64,000 nt of DNA from DASYLJ01 sp964404165. Lineage in GTDB: Bacteria > Desulfobacterota > Binatia > DP-6. Shown here piece by piece: positions 54,521 through 64,000 of the stretch. The first letter of the stretch is position 1, and each line of letters starts with the position of its first letter. The notes beneath the pieces are model-generated. The model was not told the origin of the DNA and made no database searches. It saw only the letters and a program-made list of their open reading frames with translations. The position numbers were made by a program, and so were the translations under genes. The stretch is from NCBI GenBank assembly GCA_964404165.1, contig CAYOIZ010000001.1, positions 186,001-250,000 of the forward strand, read 5' to 3'.

Positions 54521-55930
54521 ATGTCGGACACCCGCATCGAGCGCGACAGCATGGGCGAGATGATCGTCCCGGAGAACGCCTACTACGGCGCCCAGACGGC
54601 ACGGGCCCTGGAGAATTTCCCCATCTCGGGCCTGCGCTTCGGCCGCAGCTTCATCCGCGCGCTCGGGCTCATCAAAGCCGCCTGCGCCCGCGTGAATGCC
54701 GAGCTCGGCCTGCTCGACGCGAAGGTCGCCGACGCCATCGTCCGCGCCGCCACCGAGGTGGCCGAGGGGGCGCTCGACGACCAGTTCGTGCTCGACGTCT
54801 TCCAGACCGGCTCCGGCACCTCGACGAACATGAACGCCAACGAGGTCATCGCGAACCGCGCCGTCGAGCTGCTCGGCGGCAAGCGTGGCGACAAGGCGCT
54901 CGTGCACCCGAACGACCACGTCAACATGGGCCAGAGCACGAACGACGTCTTCCCCACCGCCATCCACGTCGCGTCCTACGGCGACGTCGAGCACCGGCTG
55001 CTGCCCGCGCTCGAGGAGCTGGCCGACGCCTTCGAGGATCGCGCCGATGCCTTCGCCGACGTGGTGAAGGCCGCACGCACGCACCTGCAGGACGCCGTGC
55101 CGATAACCCTCGGCCAGGAGTTCTCGGGCTACGCCAGCGTCGCGCGGCACGGCGTCGAGCGCGTGCGGGCGACGCTGCCACATCTCGCCGAGCTGCCCAT
55201 CGGCGGCACAGCCGCCGGCACCGGTCTCAACGCGCCGCCCGGATTCGGCGAGAAGGTCGCCGCCGATCTGGCGCGGGTCACGGGCCTGCCGTTCCGGCAG
55301 GCGCCGAACCTGTTCGAGGCGATGCAGAACCGCGATGCCGCGGTCGAGACGTCGGGTGCACTGCGCACGGTGTCGGTGGGCCTGCTGAAGGTGTCGAACG
55401 ATCTGCGCCTGCTGACGTCGGGCAATCGCACGGGGCTCAACGAGATCGAGCTGCCGGCGACGCAGCCCGGATCGAGCATCATGCCGGGCAAGGTGAACCC
55501 GGTGATGCCCGAGGCGATGGCACAGGTGTGCGCCATGGTGATCGGCCACGACCAGACGATCGCCGTGGCGGGCCTCAGCGGCAACCTCGATCTCAACGTC
55601 ATGATGCCGATCATCGGCCATGCTCTCCTCGAGGCCATCGCGGCGCTCGCGGGCGCCAGCCGTGTGCTGGCGCGCCGCTGCGTCGTGGGCATCACTGCCA
55701 ACGTCGAGCAGTGCCGCCAGTACGGCGAGCTGACGGGACAGCTCGTCACCGCCATCGCGCCCGTCGTCGGCTACGACCGCGCCGCCGAGCTCTTCAAGCT
55801 CGCGATGAAGCGCAACGTCGGCATTCGCCAGGTGCTGCTCGACGAGAAGGTCATGCCCGCCGAGCAGGTCGACGAGATCCTCGATCTCAAGAAGCTGGCG
55901 CACGGCGGGCGCGCCGGCGGCAAGGCGTGA
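54521..55930 (+). CDS. fumC: Fumarate hydratase class II
   Basis: Converts fumarate to malate, a TCA step, without an iron-sulfur cluster. It has 469 residues. TETDSMGE-like RDSMGEMIVPENAYYGAQTARA opens it, GSGTSTNMNANEVIANRA and VHPNDHVNMGQSTNDVFPTAIH form the active site, and GSSIMPGKVNPVMPE is the superfamily signature with the catalytic Ser. TAAGTGLN follows. Length and motifs equal E. coli FumC (467). ATG 54521. Its stop overlaps the sppA start (GTGA). Confidence 0.97.
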   Translation: MSDTRIERDSMGEMIVPENAYYGAQTARALENFPISGLRFGRSFIRALGLIKAACARVNAELGLLDAKVADAIVRAATEVAEGALDDQFVLDVFQTGSGTSTNMNANEVIANRAVELLGGKRGDKALVHPNDHVNMGQSTNDVFPTAIHVASYGDVEHRLLPALEELADAFEDRADAFADVVKAARTHLQDAVPITLGQEFSGYASVARHGVERVRATLPHLAELPIGGTAAGTGLNAPPGFGEKVAADLARVTGLPFRQAPNLFEAMQNRDAAVETSGALRTVSVGLLKVSNDLRLLTSGNRTGLNEIELPATQPGSSIMPGKVNPVMPEAMAQVCAMVIGHDQTIAVAGLSGNLDLNVMMPIIGHALLEAIAALAGASRVLARRCVVGITANVEQCRQYGELTGQLVTAIAPVVGYDRAAELFKLAMKRNVGIRQVLLDEKVMPAEQVDEILDLKKLAHGGRAGGKA

Positions 55931-56910
55931 GGCGGCTCGCGGCGCTGGTCGTCCTCGGCGCCGCGCTCGCCACGTCGGGCTGCGTCTTCGTCGTCGGCAG
56001 CCCGTTCGGGATGTTCGGCGGCGGCCGCAAGCCGCTCGAGGAGACGACGGTCGAGGGCGAGGGCCGCGCGAAGATCCTGCTGCTCGACGTCACCGGTACG
56101 ATCAGCGACGAGCCGTCGAGTCGGGCCTTCGGCCTGGTCGAGGAGGAGAGCACCGTCGGCCGCGTCGAGGCGGCGCTGGCGAAGGCGTCGGACGACGATC
56201 GGGTGAAGGCGGTCGTGCTGCGCGTCAACAGCCCAGGGGGCGGCGTCACCGCGAGCGACGACATCCACATGCAGCTGCTGCGGTTCAAGCGCGAGCGCCA
56301 GGTGCCGGTGATCGCGGCGCTGGGGGATACGGCGGCGTCGGGTGGGTACTACGTCGCGTGCGCGGCCGATCGCATCGTGGCCCATCCCACCACTGTGACC
56401 GGCTCGATCGGCGTCATCCTGCTGAGCCTCGACCTCGAAGGGCTGATGGCGAAGATCGGCGTGCGCAACGAGACGTACAAGGCCGGCGAGCACAAGGACC
56501 TGCTGTCGCCGCTGCGCGCCGCGACGCCCGAGGAGCGTCGCATCGTGCAGGGCGTGCTCGACCACATGCACGAGCGCTTCATCGCGGTGGTGCGGGCGGG
56601 GCGGCCGGGGCTCGACACCGCGCGCCTGCCGGAGATCACCGACGGTCGTATCTTCGACGCCACGCAGGCGCAGTCGCTCGGCCTGGTCGACGACATCGGC
56701 TCCGTGCACGACGCGATCGAGCTCGCGAAGCGCACCGCGGGCGTGACCGAGGCGCGGGTCATTCGCTACGCGCGTCGCGGTGAGGCTGCCGAGACGATCG
56801 CGGCCAGGGCGTCGGGCGGCGCGACGCAGGTGAATCTCCTCGCCGTCGATCTGGGGGCACTCCAGCCGAGCACGCCGCGCTTCATGTACCTCTGGGCGCC
56901 CTTCCTCTAG
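55927..56910 (+). CDS. sppA: Signal peptide peptidase SppA (S49), probable lipoprotein
   Basis: S49 peptidase of 327 residues acting at the membrane on cleaved signal peptides. The N-terminal hydrophobic segment ends in TSGC, so Cys19 may be lipidated, unlike the TM anchor of usual SppA. Core: KAVVLRVNSPGGGVTASDDI, catalytic Ser138 in GDTAASGGYYVACAADRI, TTVTGSIGVI and the catalytic Lys190 in GEHKDLLSPLR. ITDGRIFDATQAQSLGLVDDIG closes the domain. GTG 55927 overlaps the fumC stop. Stop shares CTAG with the GST gene. Confidence 0.93.
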   Translation: MRRLAALVVLGAALATSGCVFVVGSPFGMFGGGRKPLEETTVEGEGRAKILLLDVTGTISDEPSSRAFGLVEEESTVGRVEAALAKASDDDRVKAVVLRVNSPGGGVTASDDIHMQLLRFKRERQVPVIAALGDTAASGGYYVACAADRIVAHPTTVTGSIGVILLSLDLEGLMAKIGVRNETYKAGEHKDLLSPLRAATPEERRIVQGVLDHMHERFIAVVRAGRPGLDTARLPEITDGRIFDATQAQSLGLVDDIGSVHDAIELAKRTAGVTEARVIRYARRGEAAETIAARASGGATQVNLLAVDLGALQPSTPRFMYLWAPFL

Positions 56911-57821
56911 CCTTCCGCCACGCGGAATCCGATGCGCGGGAAGTGCACGACGACGTCGCCGAGGGACGGGTCGCGGCGCCGCACGGCCACCTCGTGCACC
57001 GTCGCCGTCACCAGCTCGCCGGTGACCGGATCGAAGCCGTAGTCGTCGGGCGTGACGGTGACCTGCATGCCGGCGGTGAGACCATTCGGTTCGTTCGGCG
57101 CGACCCCGGACGGTGCCGCCGGCTGTGCGTCGCGCGCGACGGCGAGCGCCTCGGCCGGCGTGCTGGCGATGCGCTCGCCCACGCCGAGCGCGTCGACGCG
57201 ATCCATCCAGCCCTGCAGGGTCGGGAACTGGCCGAGGAGCGCCATGGCGGCGGGCGCCATGCGGAGGAACCACAACGGATGCCAGCAGGCGGCGTCGGCG
57301 AGGGAGAACCGGGGGCCGAGGAGCCAGGAGCGGCCGTCGGCGAGCTGCGTCTCGATGGTGGCCACCAGGCTGCGCACCTGGTCGCGCGCATGTGGTGCCT
57401 GCTTCGGGACGTCGTTGAAGTCGCGTCCCGGCATCATCCTGCTGCGGTCGTCCATGAACGCCTTCGGCAGGAACTGGCCGATCTCGGCGAACAGGACCGG
57501 CACCGAGGCGATGAAGAGCAGGCGATCGGCCCACAGGTTCCACGCGTGGCAGGTGCCCTCGGTGGCCCCGGGGTAGATCGTGGGCTCGGGATGGCGCGCT
57601 TCGAGGACGCGGGCGATGAGCTGCGTGTCGCAGTAGACGTCGGCGCCGATCTGCAGCACCGGGATGCGCCGGTAGCCGCCCGTGAGCGGCAGCAGGTCGG
57701 GCTTCGGCATGATGGTGGGCTGCTCGACCGCGCGCCACGCCAGCCGCTTGTGCGCGAGGAGCTTGCGGACCTTCTCGGAGAAGGGAGAGGTGTCGTAGTG
57801 GTGCAGGATCAGATCGCTCAT
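56907..57821 (-). CDS. Glutathione S-transferase-like protein
   Basis: Two-domain GST-fold protein of 304 residues. The N-terminal thioredoxin-like part is LILHHYDTSPFSEKVRKLLAHKRL...YRRIPVLQIGADVYCDTQLIARVLE, with the Ser/Pro active-site region and cis-Pro. The helical C-terminal domain (about 90-225) is GST_C-like. An extra C-terminal segment of about 75 residues (PNGLTAGMQVTVTPDDYGFDP...) is not part of normal GST and is beta-rich. AAGGAGCT precedes ATG 57821. It is divergent from the pyr operon and shares CTAG with sppA at the stops. Confidence 0.89.
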   Translation of the reverse strand: MSDLILHHYDTSPFSEKVRKLLAHKRLAWRAVEQPTIMPKPDLLPLTGGYRRIPVLQIGADVYCDTQLIARVLEARHPEPTIYPGATEGTCHAWNLWADRLLFIASVPVLFAEIGQFLPKAFMDDRSRMMPGRDFNDVPKQAPHARDQVRSLVATIETQLADGRSWLLGPRFSLADAACWHPLWFLRMAPAAMALLGQFPTLQGWMDRVDALGVGERIASTPAEALAVARDAQPAAPSGVAPNEPNGLTAGMQVTVTPDDYGFDPVTGELVTATVHEVAVRRRDPSLGDVVVHFPRIGFRVAEG

Positions 57822-57846
57822 CGGGAGCTCCTTTCGGCGAACCGCC

Positions 57847-57875
57847 TTGACAGGCTACAGGACGGCGCGTAGACA
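57847..57875 (+). promoter_or_regulatory. Sigma-70-like promoter of the pyr operon
   Basis: TTGACA (57847-57852), 17-bp spacer, TAGACA (57870-57875). The start would be about 57882, giving a leader of about 160 bases before the pyrR GTG, long enough for the attenuator. Confidence 0.6.
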
Positions 57876-57909
57876 CACACAGTTTCGCCACGTCCGGCAC
57901 CTTTTAACT

Positions 57910-57925
57910 TGGCCCTGCGAGGTCA
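57910..57925 (+). promoter_or_regulatory. PyrR-binding-type hairpin in the pyr leader
   Basis: TGGCC-CTGCGA-GGTCA forms a 5-bp stem (one G-U) around the hexaloop CTGCGA, which fits the CNGNGA loop known from Bacillus PyrR binding sites. The flanking GGCCCTGCGAGGTC matches 11 of 14 positions of the ARUCCNGNGAGGYU consensus as I recall it. It is upstream of a terminator, as an anti-antiterminator should be. Confidence 0.65.
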
Positions 57926-57994
57926 GGAAGGGTTCCATCGATGCTCTCGACCACGCCCCGGTCCTGTTCGGCTCTTCGAGTCCACGAACGCATC

Positions 57995-58027
57995 GCCTCC
58001 CGGCGTCGCCGCGGAGGCATTTTTTTC
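57995..58027 (+). terminator. Attenuator terminator in the pyr leader
   Basis: Stem GCCTCC (57995-58000) with GGAGGC (58013-58018) and an inner GC stem, followed by AT then six more T residues (58020-58026). It stands 15 bp before the pyrR start, so it would stop transcription in the leader. Confidence 0.85.
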
Positions 58028-58041
58028 GCCCGGGAGCCGCG

Positions 58042-58584
58042 GTGAGCGCCAACGGGAAGCGTCTCGTGATGGATGCGCAGGCCATCCAGCGGGCGCTGGT
58101 GCGGGTCGCGCACGAGATCCTCGAGCGCAGCAAGGGCGGGCAGGGGCTGGCGTTGGTCGGCATCCGGTCACGCGGCATCCACATCGCACAGCGCCTCCGT
58201 CGCACGCTACAGGAGATCGAGGGCGGTCCGCTGGTGCCGTGCGGCGTCGTCGACATCACGCTCTACCGCGACGACCTCGACCGCGGTCTGCAGAACCCGG
58301 TGGTGCAGGGCACCGACATCGGGTTTCCCGTCGAGGGACGACGCATCCTGCTGGTGGACGACGTCCTGTTCACCGGGCGCACCATCCGGGCGGCCATGGA
58401 CGCGCTGGTCGATTTCGGGCGCCCGCAGTCGATCCAGCTCGCGGTCCTGGTCGACCGCGGCCATCGCGAGCTGCCCATTCGCGCCGACTACGTCGGCAAG
58501 AACCTGCCCACCGCGTTCAACGAGCGCGTCTCGGTGCGTCTCGCCGAGGCCGACGGGGTGGACGAAGTCGTGATCGAGAGCTGA
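58042..58584 (+). CDS. pyrR: PyrR, bifunctional pyr operon regulator/uracil phosphoribosyltransferase
   Basis: RNA-binding regulator of pyrimidine genes with a phosphoribosyltransferase fold, 180 residues. VGIRSRGIHIAQRL, DITLYRDDLDRGL, the PRPP loop RRILLVDDVLFTGRTIRAAMDAL and the RNA/UMP-contact segment GHRELPIRADYVGKNLPT match Bacillus PyrR. UMP-bound PyrR stabilises a leader hairpin and lets a terminator form; the leader here has both elements. GTG 58042 is the natural start, and longer frames would run through the terminator. First gene of the pyr operon. Confidence 0.95.
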   Translation: MSANGKRLVMDAQAIQRALVRVAHEILERSKGGQGLALVGIRSRGIHIAQRLRRTLQEIEGGPLVPCGVVDITLYRDDLDRGLQNPVVQGTDIGFPVEGRRILLVDDVLFTGRTIRAAMDALVDFGRPQSIQLAVLVDRGHRELPIRADYVGKNLPTAFNERVSVRLAEADGVDEVVIES

Positions 58585-58594
58585 GGGAGGGGTC

Positions 58595-59587
58595 ATGGCG
58601 TTCACACAGCGTCACCTGCTCGGACTCGAAGGCGTCTCGGCCGAGGCGATCACGTCGCTCCTCGACACCGCGGCCTCGTTCAAGGAGATCTCCGAACGCG
58701 ACATCAAGAAGGTGCCGGCGCTGCGCGGCAAGACCGTGATCAACCTCTTCTACGAGGCCAGCACGCGCACCCGGACGTCGTTCGAGATCGCCGCCAAGCG
58801 ACTGTCGGCCGACACCATCAACATCAGCGCCTCGAGCTCGAGCGCCAGCAAGGGCGAGACGCTCGCCGACACCGCGCGCAACCTCGAAGCCATGCGGCCC
58901 GACGCCATCGTCGTGCGGCATCCGTCGTCGGGCGCCTGCGCCTTCCTGGCGCGACACGTGACCTGTCCCATCATCAACGCCGGCGACGGCTGCCACGAGC
59001 ATCCGACGCAGGCGCTGCTCGACTGCCTCACCATCCGCGAGCAGCGCGGCGACATCGCGGGCAAGACGGTGGCCATCGTCGGCGATCTGCTGCACAGCCG
59101 GGTGGGACGCTCCAACGTCCACGCGCTACGCACGCTCGGCGCGCGCATCCGCCTGGTCGGGCCGCCCACGCTCCTGCCGCGCGAGTTCGCGCAGCTCGGC
59201 GTCGAGCTGCACACGCGGCTCGCCGACGGCGTGCGTGACGCCGACGTCATCATGATGCTGCGCATCCAGCGCGAGCGGCAGGGCAGCAACTACTTCCCGA
59301 CGCTCGACGAGTACTCGCAGTACTTCTGTCTCACGGAGGACATCGTGCGGCTCGCGAAGCCCCAGGTGATCATCCTGCACCCCGGCCCGCTGAATCGCGG
59401 CCTCGAGATCTCGAGCGCGGTCGCCGACGGGCCCTACTCGGTGATCATGAACCAGGTGACGAATGGGCTCGCCGTCCGCATGGCGCTGCTCTACACGCTG
59501 GTGGCGCGGCACAAGGCGGAGGACGCCGCCCACGACCTCGAGACGCCGAGCGAGCCGCTGCGGGGGCGCGGAGTGGCACGGGCATGA
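58595..59587 (+). CDS. pyrB: Aspartate carbamoyltransferase catalytic subunit
   Basis: Joins carbamoyl phosphate and aspartate, second step of UMP synthesis. It has 330 residues, slightly longer than E. coli PyrB. The carbamoyl-phosphate loop is FYEASTRTRTSFEIAAKRL; GDGCHEHPTQALLDCLTI and LHPGPLNRGLEI are the other active-site blocks. No PyrI-like regulatory gene is adjacent, and the class-B short form fits PyrR-controlled operons. GGGAGG precedes ATG 58595. Its stop overlaps pyrC (ATGA). Confidence 0.97.
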   Translation: MAFTQRHLLGLEGVSAEAITSLLDTAASFKEISERDIKKVPALRGKTVINLFYEASTRTRTSFEIAAKRLSADTINISASSSSASKGETLADTARNLEAMRPDAIVVRHPSSGACAFLARHVTCPIINAGDGCHEHPTQALLDCLTIREQRGDIAGKTVAIVGDLLHSRVGRSNVHALRTLGARIRLVGPPTLLPREFAQLGVELHTRLADGVRDADVIMMLRIQRERQGSNYFPTLDEYSQYFCLTEDIVRLAKPQVIILHPGPLNRGLEISSAVADGPYSVIMNQVTNGLAVRMALLYTLVARHKAEDAAHDLETPSEPLRGRGVARA

Positions 59588-60897
59588 CGACGCGCACGCG
59601 CATCGCGGGGGGCACCGTCGTCGATCCCGTCGCCGGGACCGTGCAGCTGGCCGACGTCCTCGTCGAGGACGATCGCATCGCGGCGGTCGGTGCCCCGGGC
59701 ACGCTGGACGGCGAGGCGCAGGTGATCGACGCCAGCGGCCTGCTCGTGCTGCCGGGCCTGGTCGACATCCACGTCCACCTGCGCGAGCCGGGCCAGGAGT
59801 ACAAAGAGACCGTGGCGACCGGGGTGGCCGCGGCGCTCGCGGGCGGGTTCACGTCGATCGCGTGCATGGCGAACACCAACCCGGTGAACGACAACAGCGC
59901 CGTCACGCAGTTCATCCTCGACCGCGCCAAGATGGCGGGCGGGGCGCGGGTCTATCCCATCGGGGCGCTGTCGGTCGGCCTCGCCGGCGAGCGCATGGCG
60001 GAGATCGGCGAGATGCACCGCGCGGGCATCGTCGCCGTGTCCGACGACGGGCGGCCGGTGATGAACGCCGGGCTCATGCGGCGCGCGCTGGAATACACGC
60101 GCATGTTCGGCCTCCCGGTCATCGCGCACGAGGAGGACGACAACCTCTGCTGCGACGGCGTCATGAACGAGGGCACGACCGCGCTCCGGCTCGGGCTGCG
60201 CGGCCGGCCTGCGGCGGCGGAGGACGTCATGGTCGCGCGTGACATCGCGCTGGCCGAGCTCACCGGCGGCCACGTGCACGTGGCGCACGTGAGCACGGCG
60301 GGGGCGATCGATCTCATCCGTGCGGCGCGCGCGCGCGGCGTCGCCGTCAGCGCCGAAGTGACGCCGCACCACCTGTTCCTCACCGACGAGGCGGTGGGCG
60401 AGTACGAGACGAACGCGAAGATGGCGCCGCCGCTCCGCAGCGCGGCCGACGTCGCCGCCGTGCGCGCCGGGCTGGCCGACGGCACCATCGAGGCCATCGC
60501 CACCGATCACGCCCCGCACCACCCCGACGAGAAGGACGTCGAGTTCGATCACGCCGCGTTCGGCATCGTCGGGCTCGAGACGGCGCTCGGCCTGGGGCTG
60601 CGGCTCGTGGCCGAGGGCGTGCTCGATCTGCCGACGCTGGTGGCGCGCATGAGCGTCGGGCCGGCGCGGCTCCTCGGCCTGCCGGCGGGGACCCTGGCGC
60701 CGGGGGCGCTCGCCGACGTGACGCTCGTCGACGCCGAGCGGCGGTGGAAGGTTGCGGGACGCGCGTTCCGCTCGAAGAGTCGCAACATGCCGTACGAAGG
60801 ATGGGACATGACGGGTCGGGTGACGACGGTGCTGGTGGGCGGACGGGTCGTCCACGAAGACAAGGCGGGGACGCCGACGCTGCGGGTGGCCTCCTGA
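59584..60897 (+). CDS. pyrC: Dihydroorotase (class I)
   Basis: Cyclises carbamoyl aspartate to dihydroorotate. It has 437 residues, of the class I type. Metal site His-X-His in LVDIHVHLREPG, EVTPHHLFL, and ATDHAPHHPDE are present. The position of the usual bridging Lys has Asp in the AVSDDGRPV block, as in class I enzymes such as that of Aquifex. It has all metal residues, so it looks active, not a non-catalytic PyrC' form. Starts ATG 59584 (ATGA with pyrB) and ends sharing a base with carA. Confidence 0.95.
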   Translation: MTTRTRIAGGTVVDPVAGTVQLADVLVEDDRIAAVGAPGTLDGEAQVIDASGLLVLPGLVDIHVHLREPGQEYKETVATGVAAALAGGFTSIACMANTNPVNDNSAVTQFILDRAKMAGGARVYPIGALSVGLAGERMAEIGEMHRAGIVAVSDDGRPVMNAGLMRRALEYTRMFGLPVIAHEEDDNLCCDGVMNEGTTALRLGLRGRPAAAEDVMVARDIALAELTGGHVHVAHVSTAGAIDLIRAARARGVAVSAEVTPHHLFLTDEAVGEYETNAKMAPPLRSAADVAAVRAGLADGTIEAIATDHAPHHPDEKDVEFDHAAFGIVGLETALGLGLRLVAEGVLDLPTLVARMSVGPARLLGLPAGTLAPGALADVTLVDAERRWKVAGRAFRSKSRNMPYEGWDMTGRVTTVLVGGRVVHEDKAGTPTLRVAS

Positions 60898-62045
60898 TGG
60901 CGGGAAGAGACGCCATCCTCGCCCTCGCCGACGGCACCATCTTCCGTGGCCGCGCCTTCGGCGCCGTCGGCGAGGCGTCGGGCGAGCTCGTCTTCAACAC
61001 CAGCATGACGGGCTACCAGGAGATCCTCACCGACCCGTCGTACGAGGGCCAGCTGGTGGCGATGACGTACCCCGAGATCGGCAACACCGGGGTGAACCGC
61101 GAGGACGTCGAGGCGCGCCGGCCGTTCGTGCGTGGCTTCATCGTGCGCGAGTACCGCGACGTGCCGTCGAGCTGGCGCGCGGACCAGAGCCTCGGCGCGT
61201 ACCTCGAGGAGCACGGCATCCCCGGCATCGAGGGCATCGATACGCGCGCACTGGTGCGCCACCTGCGCGACAACGGCTCGCAGGAGGCGGTGCTGTCGAG
61301 CACGGACCTCGATCCGGAGCGGCTGGTGCGGAAGGCCAAGGATGCACCCAGCATGGTGGGCCAGGACCTCGTCACCAAGGTGACGACCACCGAGCCCTAC
61401 GGGTGGGATCAGGGGCCGTGGAAGCCCGGCGGCTATCTGATGGCCGAGGAGATCGCCGCCGTGCTCGGGCGACCGACACTCAAGGTCGTCGCCTACGACT
61501 ACGGCATCAAGTACAACATCCTGCGCAACCTGGTCGGCGTCGGCTGCGCGGTGCGCGTCGTCCCGGCCGGCACGCCGGCCGCCGACGTGCTGAAGCTCGG
61601 TCCCGACGGGGTGTTCCTCTCCAACGGCCCCGGCGATCCCGACGCGGTGGTGGGTGCGCGCGAGAACGTCGCGGCGCTGCTCGGCAAGGTGCCCGTGTTC
61701 GGCATCTGCCTCGGCCACCAGATCCTCGGCCTGGCACTCGGCGGCAGCACCTACAAGCTCAAGTTCGGCCACCACGGCGGCAACCAGCCGGTGCAGGACC
61801 TCACCACCGGCAAGGTCGAGATCACGTCGCAGAACCACGGCTTCGCGGTCGACATGGACTCACTGAAGGACCGCGCCGACGTGACGCATCTCAACCTGAA
61901 CGACCGCACGGTCGAGGGCCTCGCGGTGCGCGGCCAGCCCACCTTCTCGGTGCAGTATCACCCCGAGGCGTCGCCTGGCCCCCACGACGCACGCTATCTG
62001 TTCCGCCGCTTCGTCGATCTGATGCAGCAGGCGAAAGGGAACTGA
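60897..62045 (+). CDS. carA: Carbamoyl-phosphate synthase small subunit
   Basis: Glutaminase subunit of 382 residues that supplies ammonia to CarB. The N-terminal domain contains FNTSMTGYQEILTDPSYEGQ. The class I glutamine amidotransferase triad is Cys in GICLGHQILGLALGG and His/Glu in VQYHPEASPGPHDA. LKFGHHGGNQPVQDL and ITSQNHGFAVD are also conserved. ATG 60897 shares the A with the pyrC stop (TGATG). Followed by carB seven bases later. Confidence 0.97.
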   Translation: MAGRDAILALADGTIFRGRAFGAVGEASGELVFNTSMTGYQEILTDPSYEGQLVAMTYPEIGNTGVNREDVEARRPFVRGFIVREYRDVPSSWRADQSLGAYLEEHGIPGIEGIDTRALVRHLRDNGSQEAVLSSTDLDPERLVRKAKDAPSMVGQDLVTKVTTTEPYGWDQGPWKPGGYLMAEEIAAVLGRPTLKVVAYDYGIKYNILRNLVGVGCAVRVVPAGTPAADVLKLGPDGVFLSNGPGDPDAVVGARENVAALLGKVPVFGICLGHQILGLALGGSTYKLKFGHHGGNQPVQDLTTGKVEITSQNHGFAVDMDSLKDRADVTHLNLNDRTVEGLAVRGQPTFSVQYHPEASPGPHDARYLFRRFVDLMQQAKGN

Positions 62046-62052
62046 CCGCACG

Positions 62053-64000
<1,948 letters not shown>

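Noticed and set aside
57900..57965. Possible small SRP (4.5S) RNA
   Set aside because: GGTCAGGAAGGG recalls the SRP RNA tip but the tetraloop and symmetrical loop are absent; the region fits a PyrR leader better.

Overview
The window is a gene-dense, GC-rich bacterial chromosome segment with no gene-free stretch over 300 bases. The longest gaps are about 200-220 bases, at 8665-8869, 50547-50745 and 57822-58041. The gene orders thrS-infC-rpmI-rplT-pheS-pheT-ihfA-merR, mdh-sucC-sucD-ndk and surE-pcm-nlpD, together with strong GC-rich codon use and many GTG/TTG starts, suggest a proteobacterium-like lineage of the former Deltaproteobacteria (for example a Binatota, Desulfobacterota or Myxococcota relative). 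That assignment is inference; there is no rRNA in the window. No CRISPR array, insertion sequence, integrase or phage gene was seen.

Region 1 (1-14.8 kb) is surface-glycan biosynthesis. A five-gene minus-strand chain with four-base overlaps encodes one GT4 and three GT2 glycosyltransferases and ends in a membrane-anchored sulfatase-fold protein. Next come a methyltransferase, an exported right-handed beta-helix protein, a polytopic DUF2142-like protein, two sugar-nucleotide epimerases, another GT2, and an ABC-2 polysaccharide exporter (permease plus ATPase). Region 2 (14.8-19.8 kb) is a TCA block: icd with its own terminator, then the tightly coupled chain mdh-sucC-sucD-ndk. Region 3 (19.8-28.3 kb) holds an EamA transporter, a four-gene ECF sigma/anti-sigma operon bracketed by two zinc-ribbon/PspC membrane proteins, rlmN, a lipid-kinase-like gene, a TetR regulator with a 34-bp perfect palindrome, a second EamA transporter, MTA phosphorylase and a PfkB kinase. 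Region 4 (28.3-32.5 kb) is a second sugar block: polyprenyl-phosphate GT2, ugd, UDP-glucuronate decarboxylase and a GalE-like epimerase, a route to UDP-glucuronate and UDP-xylose.

Region 5 (32.5-42.5 kb) holds lepA, lepB, a methyltransferase, a GH78-like glycosidase, an O-methyltransferase, a thiolase-like gene, a nitronate-monooxygenase-like gene and a PerM/AI-2E permease. Region 6 (42.5-50 kb) is the translation cluster, led by tRNA-Val(GAC). Region 7 (50-57.9 kb) has an unrecognised conserved-looking protein, tRNA-Pro(GGG), surE-pcm-nlpD-like-apt, a CDF cation exporter, fumC, sppA and a GST. Region 8 (57.8-64 kb) is the pyrimidine operon pyrR-pyrB-pyrC-carA-carB, preceded by a promoter, a PyrR-binding-type hairpin and an intrinsic terminator that together look like a PyrR attenuator. 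carB runs off the end.

Most genes are coupled by ATGA/GTGA/TTGA stop-start overlaps. Several convergent pairs share a CTAG at their stops. Four promoter candidates share the pattern TTGAC(A/C)-N17-TA. The most interesting regulatory points are the pyr attenuator, the apparently self-controlled ECF/PspC operon, the palindrome lying over the tetR start, and the non-standard start codons proposed for infC (ATA) and lepA (CTG).
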